Source: Solenopsis invicta
Lineage: Eukaryota > Arthropoda > Insecta > Hymenoptera > Formicidae
Reading direction: 5' to 3'
NCBI RefSeq assembly: GCF_016802725.1
Contig: NC_052678.1
Coordinates: forward strand, 8,672,001-8,736,000
Length of the DNA stretch: 64,000 nucleotides
How positions within the stretch are numbered: position 1 is the first letter of the stretch; every line of letters starts with the position of its first letter. Made by a program: the position numbers and the translations under genes. The notes under the pieces were generated by a model. The model ran no database searches. It was given only the letters and a program-made list of their open reading frames with translations, and was not told the origin of the DNA. This document shows, one piece after another, positions 1 through 11,539 of this stretch.

Positions 1-117
1 TCTCATTAGTCACAATTTATTTTTACCGCAGTGAGACGGAAAATATTTGCGATAGCTCAATCGCTCGACGAGAGAAACAAAGAATGAGCTTTGATTCTTC
101 TCATTATGAAACAAAGT

Positions 118-138
118 AAAAAAAAAAAAAAAAAAAAA
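118..138. repeat. poly-A tract (21 A)
   Basis: An uninterrupted run of 21 A on the + strand. It could be a simple homopolymer or the poly-A tail of a decayed retroposed sequence. No retroelement body is recognisable next to it, so I call it only a homopolymer. Confidence 0.9.
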
Positions 139-290
139 GACAAAGGAGCTGGAAAGAAATACACGATTTCCAGAATTCCCACAATTCGAATTCCCACAAC
201 GTACAAACGACACGTTGCGAAAAGGAGAGCAAGACTTTCATCTATTAAATAGTCTGTGAATTATTTCTTACATTCTTATCGCATTTTTAA

Positions 291-497
291 CACACTGAGA
301 AAAAATTCCTAAATTTTAATAAATATTTATTCGAATGGTAATGAAACTTGCGGTACATAAATATTTATTCCATAAGAAAAAATGATACTTGAATTAAATT
401 AGTGGTTCCGGTATTAAATATATTTACATTTGGTAAATATTTCATTAGTAGCGTTCGAATAAATATTTATTAAAATTTAGTAATTTTTCCCTCAGCG
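291..497. mobile_element. Fold-back MITE-like element, ~207 bp
   Basis: Two arms of about 43 bp (293-335 and 454-497) are inverted copies with few mismatches. Both begin CACTGAG or CGCTGAG, run through an A-rich stretch, and end in AATAAATATTTATTCGAA. The ~118-bp centre is AT-rich and has no coding capacity. This is the layout of a non-autonomous DNA transposon (MITE). No clear target-site duplication is seen, so the exact ends and the superfamily are unknown. Confidence 0.7.
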
Positions 498-1928
498 TAT
501 AAAACATTTTTCCGATTGGTTTAAAACGTCGTTTCGATCAATAGAAAATCTCGCGAGAGCCAGGCCCTCGTCGCGATTGATCGTCGCGAATAATCTCGAT
601 CTTTCATCGACGATGACGATAAAGTTCATCTTTGCCCTGTTATCGCGATAATTGCGCGATACCACCTTCTTATCCGATTCGCATTTCGATGCGTATCGCT
701 GACCGATACGCTAGAATGATCGATCGATTGCGACATATGATGCGACGTATGATTTGCACTTCTGTATTTCTGCGTTATCAGCGATTCGAAGGCGAGCTTT
801 CCGTTTAAGTTGCGTCAGTCCTTACGTTCTTTTTATCGGCGTGTTAATTATCAGTTTTCATAATTTTCTTAATATTGTTTCATGAATAAGTGATTAATAA
901 GATGGATCGATGTGCACGCGAAACAGTCGCCTGGTCACGATGACGCGCGAATTCTGCGATATGCGCCTCACGACTCGCGAGGAACGCGAACGCGGATCAA
1001 TTGCCAAGAGAATTATCATAATTATCGCGATTTCTTCAGCTACTTTTCTTGCAATAATTTTTTTCCGGTTCAGCGATGACGGAGCTTGAAAACAGCGTGC
1101 GCTAATATTAGCAACATAAACGTGCGAGAGTAGAAGTCACGAGTAAGGAACCACGGGGTCTCGTAAATGCGCCACCGCGCTGGGAGATGGTGATTCTACG
1201 TGAATTAGAAGGCTTCCCGCCGCGTCGCGAAGAAAGAAGACAAAGCTGAAAGAGGAGAACAAAGTTTTGCGATAAAGATCGCGCGGCGACTCGTGTCTGC
1301 GAACCGGCAAACTTTCGGCATCGAGGGGCGACAATGTTCTTCCGGTGTCGTGCGGCGCTGTCTGCTCGTAAATTGAAACTGCGCGAACAAACACGGGCGC
1401 GTACGGCGGAGGCCGCGCTGGAAATTAATATCGAGTCGAGTTTCGTCGAGATTGCGAGGATGCCGATTCAATTAATCGCGACGCGAAAATACAGACGCGG
1501 CCGGCGACGATTGGCTCACAAATAATCGAAGTGCCGACAGTGATATAGACGCGAACGGTAGATTTTACAAGAGGACTTCGGAGGGGAGAGGAGGGGGGGA
1601 GAGAAAGAGGGTCGTAATTCAAGTGGATAACTCGTATCAAGTCGCGTCATGCAACGTTTTATGTCGCTTCGACAATAGCTGCGAAAGTACGTCGAAAAAT
1701 TTATCTCTGGTAGAATTACTGTACTCACTACAACGTGCGGATTATAAACCACGGTTGCACATACTTTTTCACGCTGAATATCATTTTAATTCGTATCAAG
1801 AGATATAATGAGTATTATATAAATTAAAATTAATTACTGTAAAAAATAACAAACAAATTTTGTATGAGAGATGTTGAAAGTTTCTTTCTTGACCAATTCG
1901 AATCAAACCAGATCGTTGAAACGTAACT
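498..1928. other. Non-coding stretch, CpG-rich
   Basis: No supported gene. Open frames on both strands around 1137-1525 overlap one another and show no known motif. On the - strand a pyrimidine-rich tract ending CAG lies just above 1246 and would be a good 3' splice site, but no matching donor follows the short open frame. AT-rich DNA begins near 1800. Confidence 0.6.
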
Positions 1929-1996
1929 TTAAATTATTTAATAATATTTAATAATATTTAATAATATTTAATAATATTTAAATTATTTAATAATAT
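1929..1996. repeat. 10-bp tandem repeat, ATAATATTTA
   Basis: Four exact units of ATAATATTTA (1941-1980) flanked by variants of the same unit on both sides. It sits in an AT-rich island (about 1800-2300) otherwise without features. Confidence 0.9.
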
Positions 1997-2369
1997 ACTT
2001 ATTTTATTGCGTATTTTAAATAGAATTTTCGATAATAAAAAAAGATTTTTACGTAAGAAAAATAATATAATTTATAATAAGTTACTTTGAAGATGATTTT
2101 ATAAAATTGTTAATATACGTGACTCGTATTCGAATGTCTTTGATTGGAAATTTTTAAATAGGTTGGATTAAATCATAGAGATTAAATTCAAATTCTACCT
2201 GATGTCAAGCGGTACGGTTTACAATAAAAAGGAATCGCATCGATTATATCTTTAAATGGATCATTAACAAGTCAAAATAAATTGATTCTCTTTATACTGT
2301 AAAAATCACACCGAGCAAAGTCTCGAGACTTACGGCGACACTTCTCACTTCTTTTCAAACGCTCTTGAG

Positions 2370-2606
2370 TTCCAATGTACTTCATCCATCACATCGCCTC
2401 TCCACTAAAGATAAACATCGTTCGATATCATCTCCCGAAAGAAGAATCGCAGAACCTACGCAGTATTCATCGCTCGAATCTCGGTTAACTCCGACGATTA
2501 TTTATGAGAATGGACTAGATGTTCGTAGTGATCGCGCAGTTCAGGAGAGGAGAGTTAGGGATGATTATTGCGAAAGCGAGGAGCCTATTCCCCGAGTACG
2601 GTTACA
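2370..2606 (+). CDS. Candidate coding exon of an unrecognised protein (upstream of a 126-bp intron)
   Basis: I do not recognise the product. The frame is open from 2281 to 2607 and has no in-frame ATG, so this would be an internal exon or the remains of one. The translated part is hydrophilic and mixed-charge, with many acidic and basic residues towards the C-terminus (for example VRDDYCESEEPIPRVRL). G is frequent at first codon positions, as in real coding DNA. The exon ends ACA before GTAAGT at 2607, a strong donor. The start at 2370 is chosen because a pyrimidine-rich run ends in GAG there; other acceptors upstream are possible. The block is 237 nt and leaves two bases for the next codon, which the acceptor at 2733 completes to Gln in frame. 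If unspliced, the frame stops at TAA 2608-2610. The - strand here has stops in all frames near its only candidate donor, which favours the + strand. Confidence 0.4.
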
Positions 2607-2732
2607 GTAAGTCGTTTCTCCGCACACATCTGTAGCGCGCGAACACGGGGTGCGTTCTATAAATCCCCCCATTGTTCGCGCGGAGAGCGGTCAGCTACGC
2701 CCCTCTCTCTCCCTTCTCTCTCCTCTCTGCAG
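2607..2732 (+). other. Candidate 126-bp spliceosomal intron
   Basis: It starts GTAAGT and ends with about 30 nt of almost pure pyrimidine followed by GCAG. The length is typical of short insect introns. It connects two open blocks in the same phase. Chance coincidence is possible because CT-rich tracts are common in this window. Confidence 0.4.
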
Positions 2733-2862
2733 GCGAAAGGATTGTAATTTTACGATGAGGGGGGTCGATCGCTGGTCCCACCGGTTCGGACCCTTAAAGG
2801 GGACAGGTCGGGCATCGGTAGCTTGCATTGTGCTAGAGCTTGAACTCTACACTACCTCCTAA
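2733..2862 (+). CDS. Candidate terminal coding exon, unrecognised protein
   Basis: The first base completes the split codon from 2605-2606 to CAG (Gln). The frame then stays open for 42 codons to TAA at 2860-2862. The peptide contains RKDCNFTMRGVDRW and later a short hydrophobic stretch ending LELELYTTS. I see no known domain. The acceptor (2701-2732) is one of the strongest on the + strand. No AATAAA is seen within several hundred bases downstream, so the transcript end is unknown. Alternatively this is non-coding DNA behind a CT microsatellite that resembles a splice site. Confidence 0.35.
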
Positions 2863-4004
2863 CTGGGTCGACATTTTTCCCCCCTTCTCGCTTATATAAC
2901 TTTCTCTCTCTCTTTCTCTCTCGGCTCTTCTCGACCCCTCGTCATCTCCCAACGCTTCTCTTCCTATTACCGATTACGCTCTCGGGCCTAGTTCTCGCGC
3001 GAGATCACGAGATCACTGCGGGACAGCTGAGCGCGCCAAGGTCGGGCGAGAACGAGTTTCGAAAGAACGACCCAGTGACGCCCCGTCCCGATTGCACCGT
3101 AGAACTGTACGTGCGTTGTTGCAAGAGACTCTCTACGAAAATTTAGAATCGGAGATTTTTTCCAAGTGTAATTGTTACCACTGTCATTAAAGTTTCTAGT
3201 TTGAAAATCGCCGAATGGATCGATCAACCTGTGTCAATCGTTTTTCTCTGCGACTCTGTGTTTATTATACTATTTTGGAAACAATTGTGTCAAAAAAAGA
3301 ATAAGCGTTATTTTTCAACAGCGCCGACGTTTTATTTGTATGAAACGGCATGAATGAACGCGTTCCGAATATCGTTTTTTCGAAACTCGCTCGCTACGAA
3401 CATGCGCGAGAACGAAGGCATATTACGTTAGAAGACTGCATGTTGCGATTGCGCAACGCAACGCGTGGCAGGTGCAATCGCCTCGTCACTCGAAGCAGAC
3501 GAACTTCCACGAAGTACGCTTCCACGAAGCGCGCTTCCGCGAAACCGCGGTTTTATCGTTTAACTGCAAGCGGCACCGTGCACGGAAAAATTACATCGTC
3601 GCGATGCGTCGTGACACTGTCTCTCCGGGAACGGAACAGAACGAAATGCTGGCACGCGATCCGCGTCCGAGACGGTCTCCCTTTTTCGTGAGACACAAAC
3701 CGTGAGGGGTTTCGCGAAGCACCGTAAACGCGGTAGTGCACGATCGCGCTTTTAAACCGCGACGAACGACCGTCAATGACGAAATTCCTGTTCGTGAGTC
3801 CGAAGTCATCTGGATCTTGAATCCACGTCTGTGAGATGCCACAGAAAATGCTCTCACGCCGCAGCTCGCGAGATACCGGAAATGTACCGAGTTTCAGAAA
3901 GACAATAAAGGATAGCACATAACGTATAGCAGAGTAAATTGACAAAGAAAAATTTGTTCCATTGTGCAAAATGAAACCATACAGAGTAAATTGAAGGGTT
4001 TGCT
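2863..4004. other. Non-coding stretch with a small tandem repeat
   Basis: CT-rich to about 2950, then CpG-rich. About three units of a 15-bp repeat (CTTCCACGAAGTACG and variants) lie at 3504-3549. A splice-acceptor-like site ends at 3321, and a 113-codon ATG frame starts at 3350, but the frame is rich in Arg, overlapped by open frames on the other strand, and has no recognisable motif. Confidence 0.5.
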
Positions 4005-4670
4005 ACAAAAAACCAAACAAGTCTAACAAGTTAAATTTTCAGGAAACAGAGAGAAACGTCTCATCTTTACAAACCATTTACTATATAACTATGGTAATTT
4101 TGCTTCGGACATACAATAGATATGAGAAGAAAGTTGTAGACTTTAATTAATATTTTGAGAACCTATTTTAAAGAAGAAAATAAAAATCTGGACTTGTTTG
4201 ATTCTTCCGGGAATTTTATACTCATTACCTATTTATTTCATAATATTTTACCTTTTTTTAAAATATATTAATATTTATTATTAAATAACAAGAAACGAAG
4301 AAGAAAACATTACTTAAAATATAAAGCAGTTTTTTCACGTTTTATTTATAAAATTTTACAAATAATTTTCAACAAAAATATCTCGTTATATTTTTCTTTG
4401 TATAAAGATGATAATTTTTCTTCGAACATATGATAAGTATATGCATAAAGAAAAAAAATAAAAAAATCTTGACTGATTTATGATTGAAATTTATATTAAC
4501 TATCTATTTATATTTTTAATTGCCGTTTTCTCCGTTTAATTCTTATGAGAATAAAAGTGTTTACGATGTAACGCTACCGATAGAGAATAATTTGATGCCA
4601 TAATCCAGATTTCGGAAGAAAAATGGACTTGTTTAATTTTTGTAGAAAATCTTTCAATTACATATAATTA
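4005..4670. repeat. Diverged AT-rich repeat family, several partial copies
   Basis: 4082-4238 and 4399-4515 align as direct copies: both have an AATTTTKCTTCGRACATA-like block, an A-rich middle, a GACT-T-GTTT-like block and an ending ACCTATTTAT or CTATCTATTTAT. A third partial copy lies at about 4605-4665 (GGACTTGTTTAATTTTTG). An inverted piece (CAAACAAGTC) is at 4014-4023. This looks like an old, partly tandem and partly inverted duplication, perhaps the wreck of a fold-back transposon. No coding potential. Confidence 0.55.
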
Positions 4671-4977
4671 CATGTAAAATAAATTTACGGGGCAATAAAC
4701 AGCGTAAGAAATTATACGAATAAATTGAACTTTAAACAGATTTTGAACATCATAGGAGATTGCAGAGATTGATTTTCTCGAAGTCGATCTAGCCGCTCCT
4801 CGAAAGAACGACGGGCGTTTACAGTTGCAAACTGAGGTCGCACATGAGGTAAGCCTCAGTCAGAGCGTTCTAACGTTAAATTTACGGGCGTCTCGTTTTA
4901 CAAGGTGGCTCGATATCGGATACGCGAGCGAATGACGCAAGGATTACGAGCTTTCTCAAGCCCCGACACGCTTTCGG

Positions 4978-5025
4978 CCTATAAAAGCGGGATGACTAAT
5001 TTCGGTGTCTAGAGATTGTGTGCAG
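4978..5025 (+). promoter_or_regulatory. Candidate TATA-type core promoter
   Basis: CCTATAAAAGC centred at 4980-4987 in otherwise CpG-rich DNA is an excellent TATA box, with the expected start site near 5010-5015. No perfect arthropod initiator (TCAGT) lies at that distance. The first frame downstream with a reasonable ATG context is at 5416 (81 codons, no recognised domain), after at least one short upstream ORF at 5291. The target is unknown and could be non-coding. Confidence 0.25.
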
Positions 5026-6383
5026 GTGTTGTCAGGATCGATTCAACGAGCGAGGTGTCTCGGTTTAACGCGAAGCACCATCTTGCACGAACACGTTCCG
5101 ACACCCCCTCCCCCTCCCCCTCCTCCCTGTGTGTAATACGTGGCACGCGTGTGCATATCGCGTAATAGTTTACCGATAATTGCGGACCACGAGCAAGGAA
5201 TATTACGGCTCGCAGCTATCTCGCGTGCGTTCTAATTTATAATTTTAAAACAGCCATTGTCACGTCTGCACAATATTCATCTTGATTATCATGTGTGATT
5301 ACACAATACTTTGCGCACTGTTAAGAAAATTCTTGCAATAAACTTTACCCAATTGATTTAAAAGTTCAAACGTTAAAGCGGTTTTTGATAAATCGTACAG
5401 GGATATGTATTAGAAATGAAGAGCGCACAAGTATCATTTATTCCCGCGACGCATAAATGTTTGAAGATGACATTGAGGACCATTCGTACACGCATTCTCA
5501 TACCAGATATTTCGTTGCCGTTTCAGGCCGGTTCTCGCAAAGGGACACGAAACTCAATGCAGTTTTCAAGTGGCTCTTGCGCTCCCAAGCGCGCTGACGC
5601 AATCGCTGACGAAACAACAGCTGGACTTGCCTTCGAGTACCCTTCTTCGTACTGCCAATAGCGAGTGTCGCCACGCAAAAGGCTCTACAATTCGTGTTTC
5701 GCAAGACAAACGACGTAAGCCGGACTTTTCGCGGAACTGCCGTCTAAACAAGGATTGAAACCGAAGATTCGATGGCAGATGCGTGAACAAAAAAAAAAGA
5801 AGAAGAACGTAATCCGTCCATTCACGATTTGCATGGCAATGAGACTCGTGCACACTGAGGTACGAGACTCGCTTTTCCCTCGCGTAGAATAATTCTCGCG
5901 CTCGTTTCACGATTCATGGCGACGATTGGCACGAGACACATTTTCGCTGGCGTCATCGGGATTAACATGGGTTTCAATCCCTGCCAAAAAGTTTTCGCTC
6001 TCGCGAGCCCATCCTCGTTTCGAAAACTCGATAGAAATTCCATCCCCTCGTGCCCGTGCTTCGCGGCCGCCCCGGAAGTTCCCTTACGAATTTCCGTGCG
6101 ACGGGACGTCTCGTGACGACCGGGAGGATGACTACGGCGACAGGCGCGCGCGGTTCATGAATATTCACGACGGTGCCTTGGAAAGCGGCGAGAGGTAGCG
6201 ACAACCGGGGATTGCCGGGGGAAGGTTGAGGGAGGGTGCAGTAACACAGTTTCTTCACCAGGGTCGGTCGGTCGGTCGTTCGTTCAATGTGCGAGATGCA
6301 ACAGCCGCTGACCAACAGCCGCTGACTCCTCTCTTCGCCCCTCACTCGCCAGTTAGAGTTGGAAATATGCAAACAATCATATC
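5026..6383. other. Non-coding stretch with a C-rich minisatellite
   Basis: 5104-5128 is a (CCCCCT)n-like C-rich tract. An 81-codon frame from ATG 5416 to 5661 contains a splice-acceptor-like site at 5524 and resembles nothing known. The rest is CpG-rich with overlapping open frames on both strands and no motif. Confidence 0.5.
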
Positions 6384-6400
6384 GTTCGAATAATTCGAAC
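6384..6400. repeat. 17-bp palindrome
   Basis: GTTCGAAT, a central A, then ATTCGAAC: perfect 8-bp arms around one base. It could be a dimer binding site or chance. Confidence 0.6.
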
Positions 6401-7689
6401 AGGATTGAACACAACTTCGCCGATTAGAGGTATTTAAATGCCCGGAATATTCAGAGCTGGAAATATTTGATAAGCGTTTAAAGAATTCGCGGAAAATGCT
6501 CCGCACTGTTTGAACAAAAATGGCGGAAGAAAGGAGGGCAAAAAGAAAGACGAAGGAGAAAGTGAAAATGTCTCTGCGGCGCGTTGTTCCTTTTTTCCTC
6601 CCTCCCCCTCCCCTCCTCCCCCACCTTTCTCTCGTCATTCACTCTCTCGCTTTCGCCGTGTCCAACGCGCGGCGCAAATTGGCGTTAATCGTGTTAGGGT
6701 GAGGCATCCTGCCAGACCCGTACGAGCAGGGTAATTCCACTCCTACGCGACCACCAGAAAGACCGGAAAGGAGCAGCCGGAAGCGTGCGTTCGTGGATCT
6801 GCCGCTCGGGGAGTTTCTTCGGTCGCCGCAACCGCTTAACCCTTCTCCGTCATGCTATTCGCTCCACATGAGAGCGCGACACCCTAAATTCAATGAAACT
6901 ATGGGGTTAAATTTAAATTCATAATATGACTTGAAATCTGGAGATAATAAACTATCTTTTTTTTAATTCTTATCAAGAGGCCTTTCTTTGTTAATTTAAT
7001 TTCCATTTAAATAAATATTGCTACACTGATACACGGAAATTTTCTATTTACAGATTTAATGAGAATTGCATCGTAATCTTTCTCATGAATAAATTCCATT
7101 AGGCGTGTAACTATTCGCATTCTAAAAATAATCTAATTGAGCACGTCAAGTGAATATTTATGAAGGATTGAGCAGAAAAATCGAAACTGCCTTGTTCGCG
7201 AAATACACGTCTCTTAAATGATAAAACGATAAAACATTACTATGATAGAATACATAAGCTAAGCTGCATCGATAAGACTTTTGATTCCATTAAGATCAAG
7301 AAGCACTTGAGAGAGCACTCGCTTTGCAAGATTATCAGATCAACTTATCGACAACGTACTCGGATAAGGATTTTTATTCACCTCACAAAGAGAAGTCTCA
7401 CGCTAGCAATCCCAAATGTATCAAGTGTTAAAAATAAAAATAAAAGGTGATGACCTAACATTGTTTCGCGCTTACAATATTTATAACGCCTAGATCTTAA
7501 ATATCATAACAAACGTTCATAATGTTAAATATCACAAGTGCTACGTAGCTATGATGTGATTACATCACGATAACGATTAGGTATTATATCACACTCCGTA
7601 TCGATTGAGAAAAGCATTAATTTATGCTACGCATTCAATTATTACACCTTTCTACAGACATGGTGACTGGCGTAACTAAACAAATCAAG
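6401..7689. other. Non-coding stretch, AT-rich from about 6890
   Basis: CT-rich and CpG-rich up to 6890, then an AT-rich island to about 7660 without repeats I can pair. A 3' splice-site-like tract ends at 7657, followed by a 41-codon ATG frame, but there is no matching donor. Confidence 0.6.
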
Positions 7690-7708
7690 GATCGATCGCC
7701 GATCGATC
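7690..7708. repeat. 19-bp palindrome of GATC units
   Basis: GATCGATCG, a central C, then CGATCGATC: perfect 9-bp arms. The tetramer CGAT is generally common in this DNA, so the palindrome may be incidental. Confidence 0.6.
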
Positions 7709-10700
7709 ATACGCGTTCACTCGGCATTACGAGAAGTCGCTCGGCAGCATTTAATATCTTCCGATTGCGATCGCGAAATTAACAGAGGGGAGGGACAAGG
7801 TAACGCTACGTCGAGCAATTACCGTATCGTTAACGATATCTTGATCGTAGAATTATGTCAAGGAACGCGGCGGCAGCGGCAGCGGCGGAGCTGGGACACT
7901 TCTTTTCCTCCATTACTCGCTCTCATTGTCTCCGAAAGCGATAATAGTCGTTCTTCCTGTCTTCGCCTCGGGTTTTTTTCTTCCTCCGTTCTTCTCCCTC
8001 CTTCTTTGCCGCCTATTCTTTCCTTCCTATCTTTTTCCTTTTTTTTTTGCGGCCAAGTCGGCCGAGCAAGGCGACGGGCATTAAACGCTTTTTAAATCCT
8101 TTTTCTCTCGTTATGAAATTCTAAATTGCCACTGTCTCTCGGCAAAGGTGGAAGGGCAAGCAGGCAGCAGGAGGCGGAGGTGAATAAGGGAGAACGGAGG
8201 AGGAACGCAGGATGTACGCCGCGCGTTAACCTCCGCGCGGCTACGTGCCAGAACCGCGGGACGTTAATGCACATTTTATTACGCGTCTCTTAAAAGGCGC
8301 TTTTACCGCGGCGCGCGACGCTCGGTAAAAGGCCAAACTCATCTGGAATTCGAGGCGACATTACCGGAAAATAATGACCCCGGGGTGAAAGCGATGACCC
8401 AGATCGTCCTGTTTGCAACGCGAATCTAATACGCGACATTACGCCTCGGATTCATTCATCGACAGCGTAATCCGCATTTGCTGGGTTTTTTTTTTCCTAG
8501 AGCAGAAAACGTCTATACCGTGAGACAAGAATAATCGACCGCGTTCGTGGGACAAGAAATAAAGTGCGATTACGATCACGCAATGAACAAAGGATGTTCG
8601 TCCTTCTACCTGCGACTTGTAGAACGACATTGATCGTTTCAGTCTCGACGTATTGATTCGGTCGAAAAATTCATACGACTATGCAAGAACGAAGTTAGCA
8701 ATTGCAAGTATCTTATGTTATCGATACTCTAATCAAAGTGAAGGATATTTCCTATATTTTTTAAATTCTCAGCAATTTCTTACTTGAGCGTTATAAAAAT
8801 GGCATTGTAAAAATCAAGAATCGTTTTAATTTCCAATAAAAAAAAAGAAAACAAAATGGACGTATCGGCGTTCATTAAATTAAAAATTACGATTTACGCA
8901 TCAATGTTTGCGATACGGTTCGCATTGGCCTTCTTCTTTTTTTCCTCTTTTCTGTAAAAAAGTGTTTTATTACCACAACGTATTTCCTCTTGCCGTCTAT
9001 AAACCTCTTTGGCCATGTTCCAATGATCGGTCAGGTATCTCGCATTTATCCGAATATCCGAGAAGTCAAAGTCAACTCTTGGCCTCGGGTCAAGCGATGC
9101 GTAACGCTGACGGAGTGGTACACACACATACACATACACGCAGACTGCTTCACACATCATATCGTATTATTCATAGCTTCTTTCCCTGCGGCCCTTTCAA
9201 TTCCGTTATTCGATGCCATTGTCGTTATTGTTTCACAATTGTCGACGCGAGGCCGCGGCGGCCAAGAGCGAGACGAGAACCGGCATTCGTTCCAAGTGCC
9301 CTTTGCTCCTGCGCGAATATTTTACACCGTCATCAACGCGCGTATAATCGACGCGATAACGTCGAGTAGAAGCCGCGACGATAACGCTGTCAAATGAGAA
9401 AGGACCTCCCATTAATTCTCCAATTTGTGAACAAAGAGGGAGAAAAAGTTGAAGACGATGTGTCGCGTGAGCGCGAGCGAGCGTACGCGCGTATCGATTG
9501 CATTCTGGACGCGAGCAGAAACAAAGAAGCAAACCTGATCGCGTCCTCCACTCGCGAGAGCCGCAAACCCGGTCCGCTCTCGGTTTACTGTACACATGAT
9601 TGAGGGCTTACTGCCTTCGCACTCGCAAAGGACACTTGCGCATCTGCGCCCGCACAAAAGCGGAAGATTGAGATTATGGATTCGGACAACTCGCGAAAAT
9701 TATATTGAGAGAAAGAGAAGAGGAAGAGAGCATCCATTAAGTCTTCGAAGAATATTCACACAAAGGCCAAAAATATTTGCTAGAATTTTGGCAGAACATG
9801 AACAGGAACAGCTAGCGAGAGCGGAGGTAGCTCGAACGATCGATGCTAAACACGCGGAACAAAGGGAACTTTAAAGAGAGACAAAAAGAGAAAGAGAGAA
9901 AGAGAGAAAACGAAAGAGTGAATAGGATTTATGCGAACGCGAGCTTTAAAGTGGAGGACGCGATCAGTGCGAATCGTTGGACATGTAACTGAAAAGTGCA
10001 TGATATGCACGCGCGCTCTGTTGTTCATTTCGCCTCTCGCATAAAATCCTCTGAATTTAAAAAAGGAAATCTCGGCTCTCATTAACCTTCATTTTTCTCT
10101 AACTTGATTTTATTAAAAAAGTTTTTCCTCCATTTTCTCCAAATTGCCCAGTTTTTACAAAAGAGTTTTCTATTTTCTGTAATAGTCGCCCGTTCTGGCG
10201 ACCGAAGAACAAATGAATTGATAACGAAATGTCATTTTCCTAATACGAAACCCGTCAGTTCTCGACGAAAAAGTTTAAATGAAATGAGTACCCTCATCTT
10301 TTTTTTCTATCAAATATGGTAATCCTGTACCACTCTTATCTATTCGCCATTGTGGTATTGATTGCCAAAGTCGTTAGCGCGATCGGTCGCCGGTTTCCGG
10401 TCGTCCAGGGATCGATCGAGCGTGCGAAACGTCGAGTTGGAAAAATCGCCCCGCAGGCGGTAAAATATCGCTTGATTGATGAAACATCGATTTTTCAAAA
10501 GGCGTCAGTGGTAGCCGCTGTCCAAATATCCACGCGGCGGCAGCGGTCCCAATATCTCCATCGCGGTACATACAAGAGCGAAGTAATATGGGAAACGGGG
10601 GTTGCGGCAGCGGTGGGAACACGGCGAAGGGTGGAGACCGGCGATGGGGATTCGCATTAAAACAAGGCGTTCTATCGATTGGCTGAGAGAAGCGTGCCTC

Positions 10701-10947
10701 TAGGACAAAGAGGACGGAAGGCCGCGTGCGCCACAGTGCCACACAAAGGACTCGCATCCTGCCACGGATATTTCGTTCCCCGTCTATACTCCTTCGTCTT
10801 TTCCGGCAACTCTCCTAGAATTACTCCGTTTCAATGAGATTTTCTTGGAAAGACGACAAACGGGATTTTTCTCTAAAACTTCTCAGATAGCTGAGATTAG
10901 TAAAAATTTCTTAAATCCGAGAGAGGAAAGAATTTTACATGTATGCT
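7709..10947. other. Non-coding stretch
   Basis: CpG-rich DNA with CT tracts (about 7960-8050) and GA tracts (9875-9905). Many frames of 60-150 codons overlap on both strands and none has a recognisable motif. Nothing else is seen. Confidence 0.6.
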
Positions 10948-11490
10948 GAAAAAAAAAGTCTGATAGTAGTTATTAAATGTTGAGTGAAATACTGCCAATT
11001 AATTCGGCTAATAAAACCAAAAATAAATCACACAAAAAGAACGGTTTTATTGAAGTAAATAAAAAACTTAATTGGACATAAAAAATAATTATATTCAACC
11101 ATCAAAATAGTTAGGAAAGAAAAGTTTAAGCATGATGAGCAATAATGTAAAAAGTTTCGCCATTTTAAGAATTAACTTAAGTGACCTACGTAATTATTTT
11201 GATGGTTTAACATAATTATTTTCTACATCTAATTAAATATTTACATACTTCAATAAAACCGTTTTTTTTTATGTAGTACTCAAATGAAATAAAATTAATA
11301 AATTAAATTAAATTAAGAATAAATATTTGGTTAATATAATTAAAAAATAATTTGACTTTTTTAAATATACAGTTGGTATTATCGAACGGTTAATTATATT
11401 ATTGTGTTTGGTTATACTAAATATTCAAAAAAATAAAATTGTGACTCAAAATTTGTAATAAATACTACCAAACTTATTTTTGTGTATAAC
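10948..11490. mobile_element. Fold-back element with a second one apparently nested inside
   Basis: The left part (10948-11030) aligns with 25355-25440: a run of A after GCTGA or CTCTGA, then TGATAGTAGTTATT-like sequence, then CCAATTAATTCGGCTAA or its variant. It is interrupted at 11034-11270 by a different fold-back element (listed separately). AT-rich sequence after 11270, including TTTGGTTATACTAAATATT, resembles the other half. The outer element is decayed and its right end is uncertain. Confidence 0.5.
11034..11270. mobile_element. Fold-back MITE, ~237 bp, family 1 copy a
   Basis: Arms of about 80 bp (11034-11113 and 11191-11270) are inverted copies: each has ACGGTTTTATTGAAGTA, then an A-rich stretch, then ATAATTAT and CCATCAAAATA. 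The centre is about 77 bp. Relatives with the same layout are at 45117-45292 and 54617-54838. There is no coding capacity. The length and symmetry fit a non-autonomous DNA transposon. Confidence 0.75.
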
Positions 11491-11539
11491 GTATAGAACA
11501 TAAAACAATATCCGTTATATCGGACTGACGAAATTAAAA

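Noticed and set aside
7658..7780. Acceptor-like site followed by a 41-codon ATG frame
   Set aside because: The frame ends before the only donor-like site (GTAACG near 7800), and no upstream partner is seen.
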